A stretch of 49,962 bases of DNA from Chlorobiota bacterium (GCA_030596395.1 JAUVKF010000015.1:1-49962), one strand, 5' to 3'. Positions 15,521 through 25,188 are shown, numbered from the stretch's first letter. Made by a program: numbers and translations. The notes: generated from the letters alone by a model not told the origin.

Positions 15521-18500
15521 ATGTTCCTTATTTACGATACCGAAACAACAGGACTTCCGAAAAGCTATAATGCTCCTTTAACTGATTTTGATAACTGGCC
15601 CCGTGTTGTCCAACTCGCCTGGCAAGTTCATGATATTGACGGCTCGTTGGTTGATGTGAAAAACTTCATCATTAAACCTGAGGACTTTATTATTCCGCGT
15701 GGTGCAGAAAAAGTGCATGGTATTTCAACGGAACGCGCAATTCGCGAAGGGCAATCACTCGATTTTGTCCTGAAAGAGTTTAACAAAGCGCTATCATCAG
15801 TAACAACCGTGGCTGGCCACAACTTACAATTCGATAACAGTTGTATTGGATCTGAATTTTTAAGAAAAGGAATTGCCACTAATTTGTTCGATTTGAACCT
15901 GGTGGATACCATTCCAGCCTCTACTGAGTATTGCCAGTTACCCGGTGGGAAAGGTGGAAACTACAAATGGCCAACGCTTGAAGAATTGCACAAAAAACTC
16001 TTTAACGAAAGTTTTGTCGCAGCACACAATGCTTCCGCAGATGTTCAGGCCACTGCACGATGTTTTCTTGAAATGATTCGAATAGGATTGATCAAAGCTG
16101 AAAACCTGAAACTGGATGAGGAGACAATACATAAGTTTTCCGATTCAAATCCTGAACCAATAAAATCTATCGGCATTGAAGTTGAACCTTATCACGAGGC
16201 ACCGGAAGAACAGGTGGAAGAGCCATTACCTGAAGTTCAATTACCTGGAAAAGAGCAGGTTGAGGATAGTGTGTTTACTCACCTGCACGTTCATACACAA
16301 TATTCAATACTCGATGGTTTATCGAAGATTGATCTGATGATGAAGAAAGCCAAAGCGGACGGAATGGAGGCTGTAGCTATCACCGATCATGGTTATATGT
16401 TTGGAGTGAAGCATTTTCATAACGAAGCAATAAAGGCTGGCTTGAAACCGCTGATTGGATGCGAGGTATATGTAGCAAGGCGTGGTTTGAAGCGGAAAGA
16501 ATCAAAAATTGATGGCTCAGGCTGGCATTTGATATTGATCGCCAAAAATGAAAAAGGCTATAAAAACCTTATGCAATTGGTATCGGTTGCTTCAATTGAT
16601 GGTTATTATTACAAGCCTAGGATTGATAAGGAATTATTGAGAGAATACCGTGAAGGACTGATCGCATTAACTGCTTGTCTTGGTGGTGAAATACCGGATA
16701 AAATTGTTAACGAAGGTGAGCGCAAGGCCGAAGAAGCACTCCTTGAGTATCTTGATATTTTTGGGGACGATCTATACCTTGAGATGCAGCGTCATCCGAC
16801 CGGCGATCCTGAAATGGACCGGAAGGTTTATGACGACCAGGTGTTCGTCAACAAAGTATTGATGCAGTTTTCTGAAAAACACAATGTAAAACTGATAGCA
16901 ACCAATGATGTGCATTTTATTAATGCAGATGATGCTGGCGCACACGACCGGCTGATTTGTATTGGAACTGCAAGTGATGTTGATGATCCGAAAAGATTAC
17001 GATACACCAGGCAGGAATGGTTTAAAACCCAACAGGAAATGAAAGAACTGTTTGCTGATGTTCCGGCTGCTGTCAGCAATACCCAGGAAATAGCAGATAA
17101 AGTTGAGGTTTATAAATTGGATCATAAACCCATCATGCCGGAATTCGTTATTCCTGAAGCATTTTCTGATGCAAATGACTATTTAAAACACATCACCTAC
17201 GAAGGTGCTAAAATGCGGTATGGTGACATCTCTGAGAAACTTCAGGAACGCATAGACTTTGAATTGGAAACCATCAGGAAAATGGGTTTCCCTGATTACT
17301 TCCTTATTGTTTGGGATTTCCTGAAAGCTGCGCGCGACATGAAAGTATCTGTGGGACCGGGAAGGGGAAGTGCGGCAGGCTCAGTCGTATCCTATTGCTT
17401 GAGAATAACTGATATTAATCCATTGGAATACAATCTGCTGTTCGAACGTTTTCTCAACCCCGATCGCATTTCGATGCCGGATATTGATATTGATTTTGAC
17501 GATGACGGCCGGGACCGAATTCTGAAATGGGTTTCGAATAAATATGGCAATAGAAAAGTTGCACACCTGATCACATTTGGAACCATGGCAGCCAAGCTGG
17601 CAATCAGAGATGTTGCTCGTGTTCAGAAATTGCCATTATCTGAGGCAGACCGACTTGCGAAAATGATACCCGAGCGACCCGGCGTTACTTTGAAAGTAGC
17701 GCTTAAAGAAGTACCCGAGTTTAAGTTCGAGTTGGAGAAAGGAAAACCGGAAGTGGCATCTGTTATTAAAAATGCGATGACGCTTGAAGGCTCCATCCGT
17801 AATTCAGGAACGCATGCCTGTGGTATTATTATCGGTAGAAAAGACCTTTCCAATTACGTGCCCCTGGCTAATGTAAAAGGATCGGTACTTAATATTGCAA
17901 CACAGTTTGATGGAGGTTTCATTGAATCGATTGGTCTGCTTAAAATGGACTTTTTAGGATTAAAGACCCTGTCAATCATTAAAGACACCATTGAGAATAT
18001 TAAACGGTCCAAAGGAATTGACATGGATATCGAAACAATCCCGTTTGATGATAAGGCGACTTATGATCTGTATAGCCGGGGTGATACAACTGCTCTGTTC
18101 CAGTTTGAGTCGGAAGGGATGCAGAAGCACCTGAAAGACCTTAAACCTTCTCGTTTCGAGGACCTTATTGCCATGAACGCCCTTTACCGTCCCGGACCAA
18201 TGCAATATATACCGGAGTTTATTGAACGGAAACACGGCCGCAAAGAGATCGTTTATGACCATCCAATTATGGAAGATATCCTAAAAGAAACGTACGGAAT
18301 AACAGTTTACCAGGAACAGGTCATGCTTCTTGCCAGGAAAATGGCCAATTTTTCACGTGGCGAATCTGACTCACTGCGCAAAGCGATGGGGAAAAAGAAA
18401 ATTGCGGAAATGACCAAATTAAAGGTCAAATTTATTGAAGGTTGTGAAAAGAATGGATTATCTAAAAACAGGGTTGAAAAAGTATGGGCTGATTGGGAGA

Positions 18501-19765
18501 AATTTGCAGAATATGCATTCAACAAATCGCATGCAACCTGTTATTCACACCTGTCTTATCAAACAGCGTATTTAAAGACCCATTTTCCGGCTGAGTTTAT
18601 GGCCGCAAACCTGAGTCGTAACCTCAGCGACATCAAAAAGATTACCCAATTGACCAGTGAAACAAACCACATGGGGATAAGGGTTATGGGGCCGGATGTG
18701 AATGAAAGTGCATTAAGTTTTACAGTTACCAAAGAAGGAAATATACGCTTTGGAATGGCTGCTATAAAAGGCGTAGGGGGGTCGGCAGTAGAGCAGATCA
18801 TCACAGAAAGGGAAAAGAACGGATCGTATAAAAACATTTTTGATTTTGCCAAAAGGGTAAACCTGAGGGCCGTTAACAAACGTAGTTTCGAAGCCCTTGC
18901 CCAGGCCGGTGCTTTTGATGGGTTTCCTAATGTTCACCGGTCGCAATATTTTCATCAGGAGAACAAGGAATCACCTTTGTTTATAGAAAAGGTGATCAGG
19001 CATGCCAACATTTTTCAGGAGCGACAAAATTCGCAGCAGGCTTCACTATTTGGACAAATGGAAGATGCATTTGAAGTAAAGGATCCCGAAATGCCTGAGT
19101 GTGAACACTGGTCGATGGCCAAAAAATTAATGCTCGAAAAAGATGTAACGGGTTTTTACATTTCAGGACACCCGCTTGATGATTATAAAAAAACCATTGA
19201 CCGGTTCTGTAATATCGAAGTAAACGACCTGAAAACTGATCTTAAAAAACATTTCAAAGAAACGGTACTATTCGCCGGAATGATCACCGACGCTCAACAG
19301 AAAACTACAAAAAATGGAGCGCTTTACGGACGATTCGCAGTGGAGGATTTCAGTGGCAGCATTAACCTGGCAATGTTTAATGAAAATTATCTGAAACACA
19401 AGCATTTGCTTGAATCGGGCAACAAGGTTTTTATAGTAGCAACAATCGAAGAACGCTTCAACCAGAAAGGAAATTATGAAGTACGTGTTGATGAAATGTA
19501 CCTGCTTAACGAGGCGATGAGTAAGATGACAAAATCAATCACATTACGTATGCGGGCCGACCAGGTTGATGACCAACTGGTAAATGAGCTGGCCAATATT
19601 GCTAAAATAAATGTTGGCGATTGTTCAATTCTGGTTCATATTGATGATCCGGAGAATGGTAAAATCTTGAAATTAAAGACTTCATCATTTAAAGTTGAAC
19701 CAAGGGCCTTTGTACATGAAATTGAGAAGCTTAGCCATCTGAATTATACAATCAATCAGCGATAA
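15521..19765 (+). CDS. dnaE: DNA polymerase III alpha subunit with fused N-terminal DEDDh exonuclease
   Basis: A 1414-residue replicative polymerase; usual DnaE is about 1160-1280. Residues 1-190 are a complete DnaQ-like 3'-5' exonuclease with DEDDh residues D6, E8 (YDTETTG), D105 (HNLQFD), H169 and D174 (HNASAD). After an acidic linker (about 200-250), the PHP domain starts at 252 with intact HLHVH (254-258), ITDHG, GCE and NDVHF. The polymerase core has GPGRGSAAGS and the catalytic aspartates D654, D656 and D658 in PDIDIDFDDDG; helix-hairpin-helix and OB (SGHPLDDY then GRFAVEDFSGSINL) domains follow. Proofreading is therefore encoded in the same chain as synthesis, with a seemingly active PHP site too. 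Confidence 0.95.
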   Translation: MFLIYDTETTGLPKSYNAPLTDFDNWPRVVQLAWQVHDIDGSLVDVKNFIIKPEDFIIPRGAEKVHGISTERAIREGQSLDFVLKEFNKALSSVTTVAGHNLQFDNSCIGSEFLRKGIATNLFDLNLVDTIPASTEYCQLPGGKGGNYKWPTLEELHKKLFNESFVAAHNASADVQATARCFLEMIRIGLIKAENLKLDEETIHKFSDSNPEPIKSIGIEVEPYHEAPEEQVEEPLPEVQLPGKEQVEDSVFTHLHVHTQYSILDGLSKIDLMMKKAKADGMEAVAITDHGYMFGVKHFHNEAIKAGLKPLIGCEVYVARRGLKRKESKIDGSGWHLILIAKNEKGYKNLMQLVSVASIDGYYYKPRIDKELLREYREGLIALTACLGGEIPDKIVNEGERKAEEALLEYLDIFGDDLYLEMQRHPTGDPEMDRKVYDDQVFVNKVLMQFSEKHNVKLIATNDVHFINADDAGAHDRLICIGTASDVDDPKRLRYTRQEWFKTQQEMKELFADVPAAVSNTQEIADKVEVYKLDHKPIMPEFVIPEAFSDANDYLKHITYEGAKMRYGDISEKLQERIDFELETIRKMGFPDYFLIVWDFLKAARDMKVSVGPGRGSAAGSVVSYCLRITDINPLEYNLLFERFLNPDRISMPDIDIDFDDDGRDRILKWVSNKYGNRKVAHLITFGTMAAKLAIRDVARVQKLPLSEADRLAKMIPERPGVTLKVALKEVPEFKFELEKGKPEVASVIKNAMTLEGSIRNSGTHACGIIIGRKDLSNYVPLANVKGSVLNIATQFDGGFIESIGLLKMDFLGLKTLSIIKDTIENIKRSKGIDMDIETIPFDDKATYDLYSRGDTTALFQFESEGMQKHLKDLKPSRFEDLIAMNALYRPGPMQYIPEFIERKHGRKEIVYDHPIMEDILKETYGITVYQEQVMLLARKMANFSRGESDSLRKAMGKKKIAEMTKLKVKFIEGCEKNGLSKNRVEKVWADWEKFAEYAFNKSHATCYSHLSYQTAYLKTHFPAEFMAANLSRNLSDIKKITQLTSETNHMGIRVMGPDVNESALSFTVTKEGNIRFGMAAIKGVGGSAVEQIITEREKNGSYKNIFDFAKRVNLRAVNKRSFEALAQAGAFDGFPNVHRSQYFHQENKESPLFIEKVIRHANIFQERQNSQQASLFGQMEDAFEVKDPEMPECEHWSMAKKLMLEKDVTGFYISGHPLDDYKKTIDRFCNIEVNDLKTDLKKHFKETVLFAGMITDAQQKTTKNGALYGRFAVEDFSGSINLAMFNENYLKHKHLLESGNKVFIVATIEERFNQKGNYEVRVDEMYLLNEAMSKMTKSITLRMRADQVDDQLVNELANIAKINVGDCSILVHIDDPENGKILKLKTSSFKVEPRAFVHEIEKLSHLNYTINQR

Positions 19766-19817
19766 AAATCAATTGTAATATTTTTTACTTTCTACGCAGT
19801 CTGAAATATTCTTTATG

Positions 19818-19825
19818 TATATTTG
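19818..19825 (+). promoter_or_regulatory. trxA: -7 promoter box for trxA
   Basis: TATATTTG followed by C exactly fits TAnnTTTG and lies 26 bases before the trxA ATG, between dnaE and trxA. A T-rich TTTTTTACTTT precedes it but no perfect TTTG -33 box is seen. Confidence 0.5.
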
Positions 19826-19851
19826 CTGTCTTAAAAATTTAATCAAAAATC

Positions 19852-20169
19852 ATGGCTTTAGAATTTACTGACGCGAACTTTGAGGATATCGTAATCAAAT
19901 CAGATAAACCGGTAATTGTTGATTTTTGGGCCGTATGGTGTGGCCCATGCCGTATTGTAGGCCCTGTTGTACAGGAAATTGGCGAGGAATATAGTGATAA
20001 GGCAACTGTTGGAAAACTTGATGTTGACCATAATCCTGAATCAGCAAGGAAATATGGTATCAGGAACATCCCTACCATACTTTACTTTAAAGGTGGTGAA
20101 GTGGTTGATAAGCAGGTTGGCGCAGTTCCAAAACAGGTACTTATTCAAAAACTGGAAGCCTTGCTTTAA
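19852..20169 (+). CDS. trxA: Thioredoxin
   Basis: A 105-residue canonical thioredoxin with the active-site motif WCGPC (in VDFWAVWCGPCR), the cis-proline turn IRNIPT and C-terminal helix. It is a cytoplasmic disulfide reductase, fed by thioredoxin reductase, supporting ribonucleotide reductase and oxidised-protein repair. It has its own promoter box and terminator, so it is likely a single-gene transcript. Confidence 0.97.
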   Translation: MALEFTDANFEDIVIKSDKPVIVDFWAVWCGPCRIVGPVVQEIGEEYSDKATVGKLDVDHNPESARKYGIRNIPTILYFKGGEVVDKQVGAVPKQVLIQKLEALL

Positions 20170-20196
20170 ACCGGTTTCTAAAGATATTTTTTACAC

Positions 20197-20223
20197 AAGG
20201 CTGTTTTTTATAACAGCCTTTTT
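20197..20223 (+). terminator. Rho-independent terminator after trxA
   Basis: A perfect 9-bp stem AAGGCTGTT/AACAGCCTT with loop TTTTAT is followed by a T-run, 28 bases after the trxA stop. It is near symmetric and could work in both directions. Confidence 0.9.
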
Positions 20224-20289
20224 GGTTTAGGATAATTATTTGAAATACTTAGTCGTGGTAAAACCGAGACCCTTATAAAATACCTATTT

Positions 20290-20371
20290 TGTCATCCTGA
20301 AAGGAGCATAGCGAGGTGAAGTATCTTGCATAGAGATACATGAAGATGCTTCGGGAATGTTCAGAATGACA
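20290..20371. repeat. 82-bp palindromic repeat with 12-bp inverted ends
   Basis: Ends TGTCATCCTGAA and TTCAGAATGACA are inverted repeats with one mismatch. Inside, GTATCT/AGATAC and AGCAT/ATGCT pair, so the whole element folds into a branched hairpin. Similar 'TGTCATTCTGAA...GATGCTTCGG' elements are familiar in Bacteroidota intergenic DNA. No coding capacity; likely a MITE- or REP-like non-autonomous element. Confidence 0.7.
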
Positions 20372-20430
20372 GTTTTTAAAGTTTTTAAAATCTCAGAATA
20401 ATAGATCTCAAACCTGAAACAATTTGATAA

Positions 20431-21366
20431 ATGGCATATTCAATCGACAGGGACAGATTGCAACAATTTAACTCCCTTGAGTTTCTTGCCAAACAGGTGG
20501 TTGAAGGATTTATCACCGGTTTGCATAAGAGTCCTTTTCATGGCTTCTCGGTTGAATTTGCCGAACATCGCTTGTATAATGCCGGTGAGTCCACCCGCTT
20601 TATCGACTGGAAATTGTATGGCCGTACCGATAAACTTTTTGTTAAACGGTTTGAAGAAGAAACCAACCTGCGATGCCGGATCATTATCGACCGGTCTTCC
20701 TCCATGTATTTTCCGGTGAGGGAAAAAGTCAATATCAACGATCCCAATAAAGTGATCTTTTCTGTTTATGCGGCAGCAGTCCTTATCAACTTAATGAAAA
20801 AGCAGCGGGATGCCATCGGCATCAGTACTTTTACTGATAAGGTTGATTTACATACTCAGGCCAGGTCGAGTTCGGTTCACCAAAAATTCCTTTACGGTGA
20901 ACTCGAGCGATTGCTCGACCCAAAACCCGGGAAGCAACAACATCCTACCGATATCACTAAATCGTTACACCAATTGGCTGAAATGTTGCATAAGCGTTCG
21001 CTGGTCATTATCTTTAGCGATATGATGGATAATATTCATCGTTTAGATAAAATGTTTGCAGCCCTCCAGCATTTTAAACATTACAAACATGAGGTAATCC
21101 TGTTTCATGTAGTGGATAAAAAGCTTGAAGAAGACCTTGATCTTGATGACCGTCCTTACCGCTTTATCGATATGGAAACCAAAGAAACGATCAAACTCAA
21201 CCCGGTCGAGGTGCGTGAGCGTTATACCCAGGCTTTCAGCGAATTACGTAAAGAATTGGAAGTGCGTTGCGGTCGCTACCATATTGACTATGTACAGGCT
21301 GATATTAACAAAGGTTTTGAAGGGATTTTGTTGCCTTATTTGTTTAAGAGGGAAAGGTTGTTTTAA
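20431..21366 (+). CDS. DUF58 domain-containing protein
   Basis: A 311-residue protein with the DUF58 signature: HRLYNAGESTRFIDWKLYGRTDKLFVKRFEEETN followed by the vWA-like strand IIIDRSSSMYF (a MIDAS-type DxSxS) and LVIIFSDMMDN. DUF58 proteins usually sit beside a MoxR-type AAA+ ATPase and work in protein-complex or cofactor assembly. Here no MoxR gene is adjacent: thioredoxin and a repeat precede it, and a transposase remnant follows. The partner ATPase must be elsewhere. Confidence 0.88.
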   Translation: MAYSIDRDRLQQFNSLEFLAKQVVEGFITGLHKSPFHGFSVEFAEHRLYNAGESTRFIDWKLYGRTDKLFVKRFEEETNLRCRIIIDRSSSMYFPVREKVNINDPNKVIFSVYAAAVLINLMKKQRDAIGISTFTDKVDLHTQARSSSVHQKFLYGELERLLDPKPGKQQHPTDITKSLHQLAEMLHKRSLVIIFSDMMDNIHRLDKMFAALQHFKHYKHEVILFHVVDKKLEEDLDLDDRPYRFIDMETKETIKLNPVEVRERYTQAFSELRKELEVRCGRYHIDYVQADINKGFEGILLPYLFKRERLF

Positions 21367-21376
21367 ATCAAATCCG

Positions 21377-21523
21377 TCGGGTAGCATTTTTGCCAAACCT
21401 GCCGGGTAGCATTTTCCATTAAAGAATTTATAGTTTGCGCTAAAGTGGAATAAAAATTTCCCGGCAGGTTGAAATAATACCGGTGTAGTTTCGACCCGAC
21501 GGGTTTTTTCCAACCCGGCGGGT
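21377..21523. repeat. REP-type palindromes left of the RAYT gene
   Basis: Direct repeats (T/C)CGGGTAGCATTTT occur at 21377 and 21402. AACCTGCCGGG (21396-21406) and CCCGGCAGGTT (21460-21470) are perfect inverted repeats. ACCCGACGGGT (21494-21504) and ACCCGGCGGGT (21513-21523, followed by CA) are palindromes that recur on the other side of the transposase gene. Confidence 0.75.
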
Positions 21524-21529
21524 CAGAAG

Positions 21530-22147
21530 CTATTCAAGATAGAATTTCTCAGTGCCTGGTTTTTGTTTATTCTCATCGTGGAATAAAACAAAGTCTTGCA
21601 CTGAATCGAAAAATGAGATTACTTCGTCACGATCTAAATTAGTTGGTTTGTTTGAAATAATGGTTTTATACGAAGAATACTTCCAATCTGACATTTCGTT
21701 CACCAGGCCATGGTGGATAGGGTTTCTATGGATGTAGTTGACCAGCAAAATAAAATAGTCTTCATCTTCGACCATAATTCTTTTAAATGGTTGGATAAAC
21801 AGTCAGCCATTCCTGTTATACATTTTGTTAAATGATTTTGAGTAGCTGTTAAAGAAGTTGCCGAAAACATGTGTTAGGTACCTGCTGTAATCATCTTCGT
21901 TTATTTTTTTAAGCTCAGGTATTTCATCCGGTTCTTTGATTTTTAGCAAAAGATGAAAATGATTTGGGATAAGGCAATAAGCATAAAGATTTGCAATTGG
22001 TAAGATGAATCGCGCTAGTTTTTTCAGAAAATGCTTGTAATCGGTATCTGCTTTGAAAAGCAGTTCGCTACCAACAGCTTTGTTGTAAATATGGTAAGTT
22101 TCCCCACAAACCAATATTTCTAATTTGTTTGTGACTTTTTTACGCAT
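21530..22147 (-). pseudogene. REP-associated tyrosine transposase (RAYT) with in-frame stop
   Basis: Two parts in the same frame (22147-21803 and 21802-21530) read as one IS200-like TnpA_REP protein of about 205 residues interrupted by one TGA at 21803-21805. The first part holds the HUH motif in LIPNHFHLLLK. After the stop the frame continues LFIQPFKRIMVEDEDYFILLVNYIHRNP, where family members read a small residue such as Ser-Leu-Phe across the site. No frameshift or deletion is visible, so the decay is recent or the stop is read through. REP palindromes lie on both sides. Confidence 0.85.
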
Positions 22148-22197
22148 TTTGCTGATGTGTTTTGGTTTGTGTAAATATACAAAGTATTGCGACCCCG

Positions 22198-22208
22198 ACC
22201 CGACGGGT
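22198..22208. repeat. REP palindrome right of the RAYT gene
   Basis: ACCCGACGGGT followed by CA matches the palindromes at 21494 and 21513 and marks the other edge of the RAYT unit, about 50 bases upstream of the transposase start. Confidence 0.7.
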
Positions 22209-22216
22209 CAAGATAA

Positions 22217-24355
22217 TTAAAGTTTTAACCTTACCTGTACCTTAACCTCTGTTTTGTTCTTTCCATCAATTTCATCTGAACCAGAACCAATTGAGGTTCG
22301 ATTAAAATAAGTTGTCCGCGCAAGCCTGAGCCATATATCAAGTTGCTTTAATGCTTTCCATCGCAGCATCAAGTAAACCCGCTGGCCTTTATCGAAATAT
22401 GCCGGAATAGTAAAGGCATATAAAACATCATTTTCATAGGTGTAAATCCGGCTGTCGTAACTTCTTGTGTCGAACAATGCATACCTGAAAGTGGCTTCCA
22501 ACGGAAACTGCTCCGGCCGGTATAAAATATCCTGGTAAATCAGGTATCCGAATTCCTGTTCATGAAATTCTTCTTTGTACATGATCATATCCAAACGGTT
22601 CTTAAATATTAGAAAATCAAAAACCTGGTAGTTCAGGAACACCCTGAATTCGTGGCGGTTCAGATCAATCAGCTTTTCGGTATAATCGTAGGGTTCGGCA
22701 TAGTTTTCCTGCTTTTGTTTGAACCTGTATCGGAAATACATATTCATGTTTCGGGCGGTGGTGTAGCTGAGTTGGAGCAGATAATCCCTTCCCACAGAAG
22801 GTCCGTCAATCCGGTATTTGAGCCATGGAAACCAGTAATGGTCAATATATCCCGACAGGGTCCATTTTTTATGTACCAAAGCCCTGAACCCTAAATAAAT
22901 ACCACTTTCATTCTGCATGGCATTGCTAACACTGACAGGATTGTTATAGAGGTTTTGAAAATCTTTACCATAATTGTGATAAACCAGTGTAAAAGTAAAC
23001 CTGTCTGATAACAAAGCATTAAGGCCGCCTATCCCTGCCAAACCACCATTAGATGAAGCCGAAAGTTCTCCGAATAAGCCAAACTTATTAAAATCGAAGT
23101 TCAGATCAACACCGTAATTTGAAAGCAGATCACCACTGAAAGTAAAGTATCGGTAAATATCGTCCGAAGGTATCATGGCTTTGTCTAATCTCATTTGATA
23201 TGCCGTTGCACCAATTTTGAAAAACTTGTAACGGTAGGTTGCTCTTCCGCCATAGGCTGTAATTGTCAATGCATCTTTTTTCAAAAGCTCATTAACAGTA
23301 CGGTGATAGCCTGTCTCGATAATGGTTTGGAGTTCTTTATCGTCTTCTGTTAAAAACGCATTCAAGGTTGCATCTACTTTATTTCGCGAATAAAACCCTG
23401 TAAATGAAATTCCCTTCCAGCCAATTGTTGCTGCTGCACCCCTGAAAAACCGGTTTTCGTTGGCTGATGTATTAGGTTTGATATTCCTGCCAAAACGCTT
23501 AATATTAACACCTTCAGCAGATTTTCCAAAAGATAGTCCTGTCCACAAAGTGAGGCCCTGGCCAAATTCAAGGTGGTAATCACCTATTACAGCCTGTTGT
23601 AAAATGCCAATATCAGAAACATAAACATGCCCCGAATAGAAATCGAACACGTTATTAATTTTTTTGCCAACCAACTGGTTCAGACTGTCACTAAGGCTGC
23701 TTTTAAAAAATACTTCACCGGCATCTTTATCCAGGGTAAAGCCAAACCGTATTTTATTTTTGTAATTGAAACCATAACGTGCATAGTACGCCTGCGGTAT
23801 CCCAAGGTAAACAGAACCGGGATAACTGATTCCCGAATCCGGTGGCATGGTGTAACCGGATGAAGATTCCATGACTTGATTGTATCGTAATATCAACTGG
23901 TGTTTGCCATACCTAAAAGCCTTTTTGGGTTCGAAAGCTGTTCTTTCCTTCGCGGGCAGAACAGTAATAAAAGGGAGAATATTCTGGATGGTCTGGTTGT
24001 CGAAACCGGGCACAGACTTTAATTCATAAATGGAATACAGAGGCCCGTATTTGCTGATATAAGCATTGATATTATTGAGTTGTATGTCGTTGATCAAATA
24101 GAGTTTAACAAGCTGATCAGCATCGGTATTGAGATTAATCGGATTTTGGGCATAATATTGTAGGTCATCCAGTAAATCGGAATAGTCGAGGTTTAGGTCG
24201 GTTTGCTGCGCGATGTTTTCAAGCTGGTCGGTAATAAATTCGATATTGGTAATTTTTGTAGTATCAGCTTCTTGCGCCAGGGTGAGTTGAGGAATGATAA
24301 TGCCTGACAACAGGAATATTAATGTGATCCGATTAATTTGAATTCCATTCCGCAT
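22217..24355 (-). CDS. Helix-hairpin-helix outer-membrane beta-barrel-like protein
   Basis: A 712-residue protein with a signal peptide (ending TLAQ, about residue 28). Residues ~65-150 contain ComEA-like helix-hairpin-helix units (INLNTDADQLVKLYLINDIQLNNINAYISKYG and YELKSVPGFDNQTIQNI). The rest has alternating aromatic strands, GYTMPP-type loops and a final beta-strand ending in KVQVRLKL, as in outer-membrane barrels. This architecture recurs in Bacteroidota but its function is unknown; DNA handling at the outer membrane is a guess from the HhH motif. It begins 5 bases after the PorV-like gene. Confidence 0.75.
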   Translation of the reverse strand: MRNGIQINRITLIFLLSGIIIPQLTLAQEADTTKITNIEFITDQLENIAQQTDLNLDYSDLLDDLQYYAQNPINLNTDADQLVKLYLINDIQLNNINAYISKYGPLYSIYELKSVPGFDNQTIQNILPFITVLPAKERTAFEPKKAFRYGKHQLILRYNQVMESSSGYTMPPDSGISYPGSVYLGIPQAYYARYGFNYKNKIRFGFTLDKDAGEVFFKSSLSDSLNQLVGKKINNVFDFYSGHVYVSDIGILQQAVIGDYHLEFGQGLTLWTGLSFGKSAEGVNIKRFGRNIKPNTSANENRFFRGAAATIGWKGISFTGFYSRNKVDATLNAFLTEDDKELQTIIETGYHRTVNELLKKDALTITAYGGRATYRYKFFKIGATAYQMRLDKAMIPSDDIYRYFTFSGDLLSNYGVDLNFDFNKFGLFGELSASSNGGLAGIGGLNALLSDRFTFTLVYHNYGKDFQNLYNNPVSVSNAMQNESGIYLGFRALVHKKWTLSGYIDHYWFPWLKYRIDGPSVGRDYLLQLSYTTARNMNMYFRYRFKQKQENYAEPYDYTEKLIDLNRHEFRVFLNYQVFDFLIFKNRLDMIMYKEEFHEQEFGYLIYQDILYRPEQFPLEATFRYALFDTRSYDSRIYTYENDVLYAFTIPAYFDKGQRVYLMLRWKALKQLDIWLRLARTTYFNRTSIGSGSDEIDGKNKTEVKVQVRLKL

Positions 24356-24360
24356 TACGC

Positions 24361-25188
24361 TTAAAATTGAAAGATAAGGCTGGATTGGGGCGAAAACCCA
24401 AGTGACTGGTGCATCACAGCAGATATATCAAATCGAAGGAATTTTATATTAAAACCAAATCCCATAGAAAAGATCTCCTGCATGGTTGAAAAACCACCTC
24501 GAATGAAGAATTTCTCCTTTATGCTGTATTCGAGTCCACCACGAATAATAATTGGGTTAATGGCGGTACTTTTCTCTGCTTCAACCGTGACAAAGAAGTT
24601 TTCGGATACATTCCAGCCAACTCCCAACCTGAATACTGCCGGAATTTTTTCATTGTCGTAATTGGCAAGTTTTACCTGTATCGGATTGAAAACGTAAGCA
24701 CCGATTGTTATAGTTTCGGTAACATCCGATTGTATGCCAAGTTCGAAAGTAACATTGCTTTTGGTTCCATAATTGTCGCCAAGGGTGGTTTGAAAGTAAT
24801 CCAACTGCAAACCGATACGAAAATAAGGGCTGAACGAGCGGGCATAGGCCAGTCCGATTTTCATATCGTTATATAATGAGTAACCGAAATGGTTAAATGA
24901 GGCGCCCAGCACACCAATTTTTGTTGGTACTACAACTGCAGCGCTTTTCATGCTCAGTTCATTAACCAGGAAACGGCTTTCGTAATAAATTCCGAAGCTG
25001 ATCTTGTCAATCAGGGCAATTCCTGCCTGGTTATTCTGTATGCTCCAAAAATCAGTTATTGCGACTGATGTTCTGCCCATGCCGGCCTGTCGTGATCCAA
25101 TCGGGTAAACCTCGCCACCGGCTTTAACAGTTACTCCGCTCAAAATCAATATGACCAGCAGGTATGAATAAATATGCTTAACTGTCAT
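24361..25188 (-). CDS. PorV/PorQ-family-like outer-membrane barrel protein
   Basis: A 275-residue exported protein (signal peptide to about residue 23). Its mature start, GSRQAGMGRTSVAITDFWSIQNNQAGIA, matches the PorV/PorQ/FadL-like 'GxRxxGMGxxxxA...NPAGL' opening, followed by amphipathic strands and a C-terminal aromatic residue (SLIFQF). PorV-type proteins shuttle T9SS cargo, but similarity alone does not show that role. Five bases separate it from the downstream helix-hairpin-helix barrel gene, so the two outer-membrane proteins are probably made together. Confidence 0.7.
   Translation of the reverse strand: MTVKHIYSYLLVILILSGVTVKAGGEVYPIGSRQAGMGRTSVAITDFWSIQNNQAGIALIDKISFGIYYESRFLVNELSMKSAAVVVPTKIGVLGASFNHFGYSLYNDMKIGLAYARSFSPYFRIGLQLDYFQTTLGDNYGTKSNVTFELGIQSDVTETITIGAYVFNPIQVKLANYDNEKIPAVFRLGVGWNVSENFFVTVEAEKSTAINPIIIRGGLEYSIKEKFFIRGGFSTMQEIFSMGFGFNIKFLRFDISAVMHQSLGFSPQSSLIFQF

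Noticed and set aside
21530-22147. Two separate small genes on the minus strand
   Set aside because: Both are in one frame and together match a single RAYT transposase, so they are one interrupted gene.
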